Source of the DNA: Thomasclavelia ramosa DSM 1402
Lineage (GTDB): Bacteria > Bacillota_I > Bacilli_A > Erysipelotrichales > Coprobacillaceae
Assembly (NCBI RefSeq): GCF_014131695.1
Contig: NZ_CP036346.1
Span: forward strand, 992,001-1,056,000
Reading direction: 5' to 3'
Length of the DNA stretch: 64,000 nt
The position numbers and the translations under genes are program-made. Below, one piece after another: positions 1 to 7,108 of this stretch. The stretch's first letter is position 1; the number at the start of each line of letters is the position of its first letter. The notes beneath the pieces are model-generated. The model was given only the letters and a program-made list of their open reading frames with translations. It did no database searches and was not told where the DNA came from.

Positions 1-191
1 TGAATAATAAAATTCAGAGAGAAATGGCTCAAAAAATTGAAGATGTTATTAAAAGTGAAGAAAAAAATAAAATTGAGGACTATTTATATGATCTAAAGGT
101 GAGTTTAAAAATGCAGATGACTAAAGGCAGTTACAGTAAAAAAGATATTAGAAAATTGAAAAAAATATATGATTATATTGCAGAACTGTAA
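1..191 (+). CDS. C-terminal end of an unknown protein, cut by window start
   Basis: The frame beginning at base 3 is open from the window edge to a TAA at 189-191 and gives 62 residues. They are highly charged, rich in Lys, Glu and Ile, and look largely helical; they end KKIYDYIAEL. The 5' part lies outside the window, so no family can be named. The following 70 bases carry no clear terminator. The tail precedes a decayed gene and a toxin locus, so it sits in an accessory neighbourhood. I do not recognise it. Confidence 0.5.
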   Translation, partial: NNKIQREMAQKIEDVIKSEEKNKIEDYLYDLKVSLKMQMTKGSYSKKDIRKLKKIYDYIAEL

Positions 192-261
192 ATTATGTAT
201 AATTTCTAATATTATGTGGGAAACTATTTAAAATTCAAAGAGATGTAATATTAAAAGTTAA

Positions 262-626
262 ATTTTGGAAGGAGAAGCTAGAAAGCAATTTAGAAAGTGG
301 GATAATGTGAAGTATATTGCAGAAAGTACGACTAAAAGAATGATATCCAAAGATTCATATAGAAATAAAAATTGGGGAATGGAAATAAATACAAATAATA
401 GATTAAATCCCAAAGATGGTATAGGTATTAGATAATTCTTTAAACAGATTGATGATTACAGATAATAGATCTAGTGAAATGGTAAGTACTGTAGAATTCT
501 TGATTGTGATAATTATATTTTTTCAATTGCTGCAGTAGAATTGTTTTGAATATTGATTTCGCAATATTTAAATTAAACAGGGAACTGATTGCTATGGGAG
601 AAATGAAGGAAATGGGATCAAAATGA
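262..626 (+). pseudogene. Decayed gene of unknown family
   Basis: A frame opens after a stop at 259-261 and runs to a TAA at 433-435 (56 residues including EARKQFRKWDNVKYIAEST). Further coding-like pieces follow in shifted frames: about 480-548 (LDCDNYIFSIAAVELF) and about 553-626 (ending MGEMKEMGSK). No ATG with a good ribosome site starts the series; only a TTG at 265 is possible. Protein-like pieces in different frames within 370 bases, all on the plus strand, suggest one ancestral gene of about 120 residues broken by several frameshifts. The family is not recognised. Confidence 0.4.
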
Positions 627-805
627 AATAGAATAAAATTACATATCTCAATTACTTTGCAAGGATATTATGGAAAGAATTGACGGTAATAAAATATATG
701 ATAAAAAATGGTATAAACAGTAAAAAATAGATATACTTGATATTGAATAGATTAAATGTTATAATCTATCTGTAAATCGGGCATTGTTATATCACAATGC
801 AAACA

Positions 806-835
806 AAAAGGTAAGGAATGCACTCCTTACCTTTT
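806..835 (-). terminator. Hairpin terminator of the small toxin transcript
   Basis: A 12-bp perfect stem (806-817 with 824-835) has a 6-base loop and U-rich tracts on both sides. It lies about 60 bases past the stop of the minus-strand toxin peptide and would close a transcript of about 190 nt. It could also end plus-strand transcription coming from the decayed gene. Confidence 0.75.
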
Positions 836-853
836 CTGGTTTTTACAGTGAAC

Positions 854-881
854 TTAACACTAGGCTAGTTATCGTTATAAA
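854..881 (+). promoter_or_regulatory. Possible antisense (antitoxin) promoter
   Basis: On the plus strand TTAACA (854-859) and TATAAA (876-881) are separated by 16 bp. Transcription would begin near 888 and run across the toxin ORF (893-952) in antisense, as expected for a type I antitoxin RNA. No convincing plus-strand terminator follows, so the RNA end is unknown. Confidence 0.35.
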
Positions 882-892
882 TATTTGTCTAA

Positions 893-952
893 CTATTTGC
901 ATATGTAATAAACTATTACACCTGCCATGACAGAAATAATCAAATCGGACAT
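893..952 (-). CDS. Small hydrophobic peptide, probable type I toxin
   Basis: The frame encodes 19 residues: MSDLI, then a hydrophobic core, ending AGVIVYYICK. One membrane helix with a short basic end is the form of Fst/TxpA-type and holin-like type I toxins that insert in the membrane. I recall similar short Firmicute peptides containing an AGV-YYICK segment, but cannot check this. A strong AGGAGGTG ribosome site sits about 10 bases upstream of the ATG. A near-consensus promoter, a hairpin hiding the ribosome site, and a terminator frame the gene. It was found by its expression signals, since it is too short for normal gene calling. The toxin role is inferred. Confidence 0.55.
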   Translation of the reverse strand: MSDLIISVMAGVIVYYICK

Positions 953-962
953 TATTATACCA

Positions 963-982
963 CCTCCTCTCCAAACAGGAGG
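963..982 (-). promoter_or_regulatory. Hairpin sequestering the toxin ribosome binding site
   Basis: In the leader of the small peptide, CCTCCT (982 to 977) is perfectly complementary to AGGAGG (968 to 963), the Shine-Dalgarno of the toxin, with an 8-base loop between them. Folding would block translation. Shine-Dalgarno masking in the 5' leader is a known device of type I toxin mRNAs; its use here is inferred from the complementarity. Confidence 0.55.
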
Positions 983-997
983 GACGATAACAAACGT

Positions 998-1026
998 ATT
1001 ATATCAAATAAAATTTTGTCTAACAA
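998..1026 (-). promoter_or_regulatory. Promoter of the small toxin gene
   Basis: On the minus strand TTGTTA (1026-1021) and a perfect TATAAT (1003-998) are separated by 17 bp. Transcription would start near 990, giving a leader of about 40 nt that contains the masking hairpin. Confidence 0.65.
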
Positions 1027-1199
1027 TTTATTATTGAGAAATATTTTGATTAAAAATAGAGTTGTACTCTATAAACTGATATATGAGTATTTAAAAAATG
1101 TTTAAATTATCAAGCAGTGGTATAATTAATATCGTTATTTTTTCAATTTTTTATTTATTTTTATGTTTTCAGGTGATATACTTAAACAGTCGAAACAAC

Positions 1200-1239
1200 T
1201 AAATAAAAAATCCTGTTTCACTACCAATGAAACAGGATT
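1200..1239 (-). terminator. Rho-independent terminator
   Basis: A perfect 12-bp stem (1209-1220 with 1228-1239) with a 7-base loop is followed on the minus strand by a U-rich run. It ends leftward transcription coming from tRNA-His or from the candidate small RNA just upstream. Confidence 0.75.
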
Positions 1240-1345
1240 GAGCATAGTCATTTAGCACTTAACTATGACACATATGATAATAAATCATATAATATATAAA
1301 TATGGTTTGTTTATATAGAAATTTACCATATTGGAAAGATAAAAT
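1200..1345 (-). ncRNA. Candidate small RNA
   Basis: A promoter-like pair lies upstream on the minus strand (TTGATT 1380-1375, 17 bp, TATAAC 1357-1352). The strong terminator at 1200-1239 lies about 145 bases downstream. Between them there is no translatable frame longer than nine codons. A second short stem (CATAGT...ACTATG) sits just before the terminator. I see no clear complementarity to the nearby toxin mRNA. The stretch could instead be the trailer of the tRNA-His transcript. Confidence 0.3.
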
Positions 1346-1451
1346 CTAGTAGTTATATGCTTAAATGACTGTGAAATCAAGTATAAAGTATATAACTTTA
1401 TTTTGTATGATTTATCTTCTTATTTTATTTTTTTAGATTATTTAATAAAAA

Positions 1452-1528
1452 TGGGGCGGTCGATGGGAATCGAACCCACGAATGCCAGAGCCACAATCTG
1501 GTGTGTTAACCACTTCACCACGACCGCC
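1452..1528 (-). tRNA. tRNA-His (anticodon GTG)
   Basis: The minus strand folds as a full cloverleaf. The acceptor stem GCGGTCG/CGACCGC carries the extra 5' G(-1), opposite C73, that marks histidine tRNA. The anticodon loop reads ATTGTGGC (GUG), the T arm carries GGTTCGATTCC, and the 3' CCA is encoded (1454-1452). It stands alone; no other tRNA is adjacent. The nearest downstream terminator is about 215 bases away at 1200-1239. Confidence 0.97.
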
Positions 1529-1624
1529 ATATTTACTTTGTTAAGAGGTTATTAACTCTCAACGCAAGAATGATTATATATAAAAATTTGATAAATGTAA
1601 AGAGAAAATGTAAAAAAAAATAAA

Positions 1625-1655
1625 AAAACTCAAAGTTTAAATTCTTTGAGTTTTT
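1625..1655. terminator. Bidirectional terminator
   Basis: AAAACTCAAAG (1625-1635) pairs with CTTTGAGTTTT (1644-1654) around an 8-base loop. It overlaps the stop codon of the leftward gene at 1654, with A/T runs on both sides. Confidence 0.7.
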
Positions 1656-1998
1656 ATTCTAATAATTCTGAGATATCTGTTTCAAAGTTATTGGAATTTT
1701 CACGACTGAAATATGTTGTATAACTCTCGCTTTTTTCATCATTATCAATAATTGTCATAACAAATTCACACTCATAGCACAATTCCATGATTGTTTGCAT
1801 CCCTTGATAAGTTATACTATAAGTCTGATAATTATCATTTTCAGTATTAATTTCTAATTTAGCACGACTTGGATAAATATCCCAGTCGATTAGATTTCCA
1901 TCAACTCCCCAATCTATTAGAATAAAAGAAATAGGATCAATAATTGAATCGTCAAATTTGTCACTTGCCTTAATGGTAATATATAATTTACTAAACAT
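1654..1998 (-). CDS. Hypothetical small acidic protein
   Basis: The product is about 114 residues, acidic, without signal peptide or membrane helix. It starts MFSKLYITIKASDKF and ends in an acidic tail (ETDISELLE). I chose the ATG at 1998 because GGAGGGG lies 5-6 bases before it; the next upstream ATG would place that site inside the gene. Alternating hydrophobic residues suggest a beta-rich fold. No family is recognised. It is monocistronic with its own terminator and lies between tRNA-His and a YdcF-like gene, a place where small strain-specific genes are common. Confidence 0.6.
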   Translation of the reverse strand: MFSKLYITIKASDKFDDSIIDPISFILIDWGVDGNLIDWDIYPSRAKLEINTENDNYQTYSITYQGMQTIMELCYECEFVMTIIDNDEKSESYTTYFSRENSNNFETDISELLE

Positions 1999-2064
1999 AA
2001 TCACCCCTCCATTCAATAGTATACTAAATTAATTATCAATAAATGTGTGAACTATGTGGAATAT

Positions 2065-2832
2065 TTAAGATAATATCATATCTTTCAAACATCCAAAAAA
2101 TTCTCTTAAATAATAGTGTGGAGCAGTATCTAAATTTTCTCTAGCTGCATATGTATGAGCTTCTAAACCGTGTTTATTTGCTAATAGTTTACTTCGGTAG
2201 CAATGAAAACCATTAGTTATTATAACTACTTCATAGTCTTCAGTAGGCGATGTTTCAATAATTTTTTTACTATAGATAATATTTTCATTTGTATTAGTAC
2301 TTTTATTTTCTTCGATAATCAATGATTCATCTATTCCTTTGTTGATTAAATAGTCTTTCATAGCTTTTGCTTCTGTGATGTTCTCGCCGTGGCCTTGTCC
2401 TCCGCTTACAATAATTGGGACATCAGGAAATTTTTGATGATATTCAACAGCTGCATCTAATCGATAACGTAATAGTGGTGCAGGTTTGTCGCCGTATAAA
2501 CGAGCACCAAGAACAATGAGGAAATCACTGCGTTTGTTATACTTATTATTAACCTCATGTATAATTAAACCCTCGATAATTATAAATACAATTACACTAA
2601 TAATAATAATTCCTTTAATTGAATAATTAAGAATTTTAGGTAATGAGGATAGAATACTTTTTCTAAAATGTAACTCATATACAGCATAACACATTAATAA
2701 TGCTGTAAAAATCGGATAAAGTATATAGGCATTGATAAACCGAGAATTAGTGACAACTATAATGAAGTAGAATAATGATAGCAAGGCAAGAAATAGTAGT
2801 ATATAGTCAAATAATTTACAATTCTTTTCCAT
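2065..2832 (-). CDS. YdcF/SanA-type (DUF218) membrane protein
   Basis: The protein has 255 residues. Three hydrophobic segments (about 8-30, 32-52, 70-93) anchor it. A DUF218/YdcF domain follows (about 101-240) with the family signatures LGARL, a PLLRYRLDAAVEYHQKFP stretch, VSGGQG, E at TEAKAM, and NTNENI. E. coli relatives (YdcF, SanA, ElyC) act in envelope and surface-polysaccharide homeostasis; a defined reaction is not known for most members. GGAG lies about 11 bases before the ATG. The gene is transcribed alone, and an AKR gene diverges from it at 2965. The family is firm, the function open. Confidence 0.85.
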   Translation of the reverse strand: MEKNCKLFDYILLFLALLSLFYFIIVVTNSRFINAYILYPIFTALLMCYAVYELHFRKSILSSLPKILNYSIKGIIIISVIVFIIIEGLIIHEVNNKYNKRSDFLIVLGARLYGDKPAPLLRYRLDAAVEYHQKFPDVPIIVSGGQGHGENITEAKAMKDYLINKGIDESLIIEENKSTNTNENIIYSKKIIETSPTEDYEVVIITNGFHCYRSKLLANKHGLEAHTYAARENLDTAPHYYLREFFGCLKDMILS

Positions 2833-2964
2833 TATAAAATAAACTCCTTTTTTATATCATAACATACAAGAAGAAATATTTTTCTTAAAAATATTTAAAT
2901 ATGGTAAAAAAAATGGTGAAATAGTATAATGAAAGTATGTTGTAGGATATTAGGAGGACTTTAA

Positions 2965-4083
2965 ATGAAAACAAAAAAGTTTGACAATTTAGGGATTGAA
3001 CCATCATTATTGGGGTTTGGCTGTATGCGTTTTCCATTAGATGAGGATGGGAAAATTAATGAAAAAGAAGCAGAAAAAATGATTGATAAGGCAATTGGAT
3101 CAGGGGTTACATACATTGATACTGCTTTTCCTTATCATAATGGCGATAGCGAACCGTTTGTTGGTAAAGTGTTAAAAAAGTATAAACGTGAAGATTTCTT
3201 TTTAGCGACAAAATTACCAATTTGGAATGTTTCGAGTAAAGAAGAGGCAAAAAAAGTTTTTGAAGATCAATTAAAAAGATTAGATGTTGAATATGTTGAT
3301 TTTTATTTATTACATGCTTTAGATGCTGATAAATGGAGAAAAGTATTAGAATATGACTTGATTGGAATGTGTGAAGAATTTAGAGAAGAAGGGAAAATCC
3401 GTAATATTGGATTTAGTTTCCATGATGAATATCCGGTTTTTAAAGAAATTCTTGAATATCATGATTGGGATTTTTGTCAATTACAATTAAATTATATGGA
3501 TATGGATATTCAAGCAGGGATGAAGGGCTATTTATTGGCAGAAAAATATAATATACCAATTATAGTTATGGAACCGATCAAAGGTGGTTCGTTAGCAAAG
3601 TTACCAGAAGATATCGAAAATAAATTTAAAGCATATAATCCTGATTTAAGTATTTCATCATGGGCACTTCGCTATGTTGCCAGTTTGCCCAATGTGAAAG
3701 TAGTGCTTAGCGGGATGTCAACTTATGAACAGGTACTAGATAATTTAGCTACTTTTAAAAATTTTGAGTATTTGAAAGCTGAAGAAGTTGCTTTGATTCA
3801 AGATGTTCGTGATACATTAAAAGCAAGAACTCAAAATGGTTGTACAGGATGTGCATATTGCATGCCGTGTCCATTTGGAGTGGATATTCCAAATAATTTT
3901 AAATATTGGAATAATGCTTTTGTATATGATAGTCATGATCAATTTAAAGCAAAGTTAGAAAAAATGGTTTCAGAAGCTAAAGCTGAAAATTGTAAACAAT
4001 GTGGAGCATGTGAAAAGATGTGTCCACAACAACTGCCGATACGAGAAGATTTAAAACGGGTATGTGAATATATGAAAAAATAA
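2965..4083 (+). CDS. Aldo/keto reductase with C-terminal 4Fe-4S domain
   Basis: The protein has 372 residues. The N-terminal two thirds form an aldo/keto reductase barrel with the catalytic tetrad visible as D52, Y57, K83 and H118. The C-terminus carries eight clustered cysteines: CTGCAYCMPCP at 293-303 and CKQCGACEKMCP at 343-354, the pattern of two [4Fe-4S] clusters. Proteins of this layout are NAD(P)H- or ferredoxin-linked oxidoreductases of anaerobes; the substrate cannot be read from sequence. AGGAGG precedes the ATG by 8 bases. It is a single gene closed by a bidirectional terminator shared with the converging MFS gene. Confidence 0.9.
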   Translation: MKTKKFDNLGIEPSLLGFGCMRFPLDEDGKINEKEAEKMIDKAIGSGVTYIDTAFPYHNGDSEPFVGKVLKKYKREDFFLATKLPIWNVSSKEEAKKVFEDQLKRLDVEYVDFYLLHALDADKWRKVLEYDLIGMCEEFREEGKIRNIGFSFHDEYPVFKEILEYHDWDFCQLQLNYMDMDIQAGMKGYLLAEKYNIPIIVMEPIKGGSLAKLPEDIENKFKAYNPDLSISSWALRYVASLPNVKVVLSGMSTYEQVLDNLATFKNFEYLKAEEVALIQDVRDTLKARTQNGCTGCAYCMPCPFGVDIPNNFKYWNNAFVYDSHDQFKAKLEKMVSEAKAENCKQCGACEKMCPQQLPIREDLKRVCEYMKK

Positions 4084-4168
4084 TTATGGTATTAAGTGAA
4101 CCTGATTATTTAGACTAAAAGTAAATATAAATACTACTTAGATGTTAATTATTTTAATTTGTAGGTTG

Positions 4169-4223
4169 AACAATAAAAAAGGAGATTTTAACTTAATTAG
4201 AGTAAAATCTCTTTTTTATTGTT
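4169..4223. terminator. Bidirectional terminator between converging genes
   Basis: A long A/T-flanked hairpin has AGATTTTA (4183-4190) pairing with TAAAATCT (4203-4210), extended by the A6/T6 runs and by AACAAT/ATTGTT. It overlaps the end of the leftward transporter gene and serves both strands. Confidence 0.8.
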
Positions 4224-5397
4224 TAGTGGGTGTATTCAATTGTTTCTTTTGAAAGTAACCAGTTGAAAAAATAATTATTACTCCAATTATTGTAATTAAA
4301 CATGCAAATATAAACATCATATTTAAACCATATTGATCTTGTAAAATACCGCCAAAAAGATTTCCTATAGTAGATCCTACCCCAGAAGTCATAATCCCTA
4401 TCATTGTTTGACCCATCATTTGATCATGACTTTTGAGGTTATATGTTACATAGTAAGTTATCACTGCTGTTAGTAATCCATACGATAAACTTTGCATCAT
4501 CATTCCAATGAATAAAACAGGGAGACTAGGTGCTAGACAAATAGTAAAATTTCGAATAATATAGAAAAAAGCTGCAACCATAATTAAAGTGATACTGTCA
4601 TATCTTCTAATTAACCTTGGAGTAATTGCCATAACAGGCATTTCGCTAGCTGCCATGAAGAAGATTGCAACACCGTACAATGAAGTATTACCGCCAAGAT
4701 TTTTAACGACATTGATTAAATAAGTTGATAGCGAAGTTGCAGCAGCAAACATAAAGGAGAAGCCTAAGAGAATGAAAAAGAAGACTTTATAATTTTTAAT
4801 AATTGTAAAAATATTCCCTTCTTTTTTATGGGTCGCCTGTTTAACATTGGTATTTGGCAAAGAATATAAAATTACTAAATCTAAAATTGCAGAAATGACG
4901 AAGACATATGCTAAAATAGTCGGGTTAAAAAATTCAATGAACTGACCCAAGAGCACAGCACTAACAGCATAAGATATAGAACCCATTCCTCTTGCTAAGC
5001 CAAAATTTATTTCTTTTCCGTCTTGAATATAGTTCATTGCAATCATTGATAAAAAAGGAACTGTTGAAACAATTAATGACATCATTGAAACATATAAAAG
5101 CATGATTAGAATAACTGATAAATCAACTAAAGCTAAAGTTAAAAAAGCTCCAGCAATAATCAAATAAATAATAGATAATAGCTGCTTAATTGTTAGGCCT
5201 TTTATTTTTGAAATTAAAGATGTGACAAACGGAGATAAAAAAATCGTTAAAATACACCCGCTTCCAGAAACAATGCCGATTTCAGTGTTGCTCATTCCTT
5301 TATATTGAAGAAATACGGCAACATATCCGTAAATGCAACAAGTTGCCATCCAATATAAAATATGCAATAAATTATATTTCATTTGTAGTTTTTTCAT
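4216..5397 (-). CDS. MFS transporter (12 TM)
   Basis: From the start chosen here the product is 393 residues with about twelve hydrophobic segments. The opening MKYNLLHILYWMATCCIYGY and the following GMSNTEIGIVSGSG resemble the MFS_1-like (LacY/NupG-like) branch. The substrate is unknown. An ATG 57 bases further upstream is possible, but AGGA lies 8 bases before the ATG at 5397 and conserved sequence begins right after it. The gene stands alone between two terminators. Nearby sugar-phosphatase and acetyltransferase functions hint at a sugar, but nothing specific supports it. Confidence 0.85.
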   Translation of the reverse strand: MKKLQMKYNLLHILYWMATCCIYGYVAVFLQYKGMSNTEIGIVSGSGCILTIFLSPFVTSLISKIKGLTIKQLLSIIYLIIAGAFLTLALVDLSVILIMLLYVSMMSLIVSTVPFLSMIAMNYIQDGKEINFGLARGMGSISYAVSAVLLGQFIEFFNPTILAYVFVISAILDLVILYSLPNTNVKQATHKKEGNIFTIIKNYKVFFFILLGFSFMFAAATSLSTYLINVVKNLGGNTSLYGVAIFFMAASEMPVMAITPRLIRRYDSITLIMVAAFFYIIRNFTICLAPSLPVLFIGMMMQSLSYGLLTAVITYYVTYNLKSHDQMMGQTMIGIMTSGVGSTIGNLFGGILQDQYGLNMMFIFACLITIIGVIIIFSTGYFQKKQLNTPTKQ

Positions 5398-5560
5398 TTT
5401 TCTTGTCCTCATACTCTCCATGAAAAACAAAATAGCTCTCGAGATGATACTCAAAGCTATTCGTTATTTAGTTGTAAATCCATCATATTTTAAGATTAAT
5501 ATAGCAATTTTTATTTCTTCGAGCAAGAAAAATAGAGGTTTTTCAAAGATTGAAAAAATA

Positions 5561-5599
5561 AATAAAGATATTGATTTTTTAAGAACCAATATCTTTATT
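5561..5599 (-). terminator. Terminator of the HAD/acetyltransferase gene
   Basis: AATAAAGATATTG (5561-5573) and CAATATCTTTATT (5587-5599) pair perfectly over 13 bp, with a U-rich run on the minus strand, about 35 bases past the stop codon at 5636. Confidence 0.85.
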
Positions 5600-5635
5600 A
5601 TAAAATTAGCAATACTTATATTTTAATAGTGTGAA

Positions 5636-6994
5636 TTATGATTGATCAATGGCTTTAACAACACGACAGGGATTACCAAAAGCTAATACATTTGGTGGTA
5701 TATCTTTGGTAACGACACTACCAGCGCCAATTACTGAACCATGCCCTATTTTTACCCCTGGTAAAACAACGACATTACCTCCAAGCCATGTGTTATCACC
5801 AATTTCAATTGGCATTGCTTTTTCTAAACCTTGGTTTCGACGTTTATAATCAAGCGGGTGAATAGCTGTATACAGGCCAACAGAAGGTCCGATATATACG
5901 TTACTACCAATATTGATCTTGGCTCCATCCATAAAATAAGCATTGGAATTAATAAATACATTATGACCAAAGGTGATTAAATTACCACAATCACAAAAGA
6001 AAGGTGAGATGATTTCAAGATTGCTATTCTCATTTTGGAATAGTTCATTTAAAATTTTTTGTCGAATATCCTGGTCTAGTGGGTCGGTATGATTATATTT
6101 AAAACAAAGGTGATGGGTATTCAGACGATCTGTTAAAACTTTTTGATCGTTATTAGCATCATACCACATCCCTAATAAAGCTTTTTCTCTTTCGGTAATG
6201 TTAGAAACATTAAAAAGGTCTAATAATGTTTTTAAAACGCCATAATGATTATTTGAAGGGATAATCTTATAGGCAATATTTTTAATACTTTGATTGGCAT
6301 TTTCCATTACAAAACTATATTTTGCTTTTTTTAGCATTTCTAGGTCATTTGGACTATCCCCAAATACAGCACATTCCTCTAATGATAGGTTATAGCGCTT
6401 ACATAATAGCTCAAGTGCAGTACCTTTATTATATCGTGGATCAATTAAGTCAATACTTTGATGACCACTGGAAACTGGTTTAATGATATTTCCGATATCA
6501 TCAGTTAGCCTATTTAAAATATTTTTAGAATCTTCAGCTGGAACAAATAAAGCAAATTTTACAATCGTGTCATTAATTTCATCTAACGATTCAATCATTT
6601 CAAGTCGGTGATAGTATTTAGAATATACATTATAAAATTCATTTGACGCATTCAATAAATAAGCTGATTTAATTCCGCATAAACATATTTGAATACGAGA
6701 ATCCTCTTGTAATTTTTTAGTTATTGTATAAATATCTTGTTTATTGATTTCACAGTGAAAAATTTCTTTTTTATTTTCAATGATATATGCACCATTTTCA
6801 CTAATGTAAGTAATTTCATCTTGATAATCATCAAAAAAAGATTTTAATTGATAATATTGATTGCCACTGGCAACTACAAAATAAATATCATTTTCTTTAA
6901 AATAATTATAAATTTTTCTAAAAATTGTGCGGTTATAATGCATTTGGTCATCTAAAAAAGTACCATCCATATCAACTGCAACCAGTTTAATCAT
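5636..6994 (-). CDS. Fusion: Cof-type HAD phosphatase + maltose O-acetyltransferase
   Basis: The protein has 452 residues in one uninterrupted frame. Residues 1-265 are a HAD-IIB (Cof) hydrolase: DMDGT at 8-12, Ser43, Lys190 and GDSPND at 212-217, a complete catalytic set. Residues 268-325 match the Mac linker of maltose/galactoside acetyltransferases (EREKALLGMWYDAN). Residues 330-447 are a hexapeptide left-handed beta helix with the catalytic His379 (TAIHPLD) and the closing GNPCRVVK. The two activities would be sugar-phosphate dephosphorylation and acetyl-CoA-dependent O-acetylation of the sugar, both cytosolic. It is monocistronic with a strong terminator. That both act on one sugar is inference. 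Confidence 0.9.
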   Translation of the reverse strand: MIKLVAVDMDGTFLDDQMHYNRTIFRKIYNYFKENDIYFVVASGNQYYQLKSFFDDYQDEITYISENGAYIIENKKEIFHCEINKQDIYTITKKLQEDSRIQICLCGIKSAYLLNASNEFYNVYSKYYHRLEMIESLDEINDTIVKFALFVPAEDSKNILNRLTDDIGNIIKPVSSGHQSIDLIDPRYNKGTALELLCKRYNLSLEECAVFGDSPNDLEMLKKAKYSFVMENANQSIKNIAYKIIPSNNHYGVLKTLLDLFNVSNITEREKALLGMWYDANNDQKVLTDRLNTHHLCFKYNHTDPLDQDIRQKILNELFQNENSNLEIISPFFCDCGNLITFGHNVFINSNAYFMDGAKINIGSNVYIGPSVGLYTAIHPLDYKRRNQGLEKAMPIEIGDNTWLGGNVVVLPGVKIGHGSVIGAGSVVTKDIPPNVLAFGNPCRVVKAIDQS

Positions 6995-7108
6995 AATTTC
7001 ACACTCCTTGAAAATAGTCTAACATAAATCAGTAAATGATGAATTCTATTTTTAATACGTGAAAAAATTAATGTGAGTTCAAATAAAATGTTTTTAGATG
7101 CAATAACA

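Noticed and set aside
1200-1345. Candidate small RNA as the antitoxin of the adjacent toxin
   Set aside because: I found no extended complementarity to the toxin mRNA; the antisense promoter at 854-881 is a better candidate.
5333-5626. Open frame on the plus strand overlapping the MFS gene start
   Set aside because: It lies mostly in antisense to a well-supported transporter and its leader, has no ribosome site and contains the terminator of the next gene.
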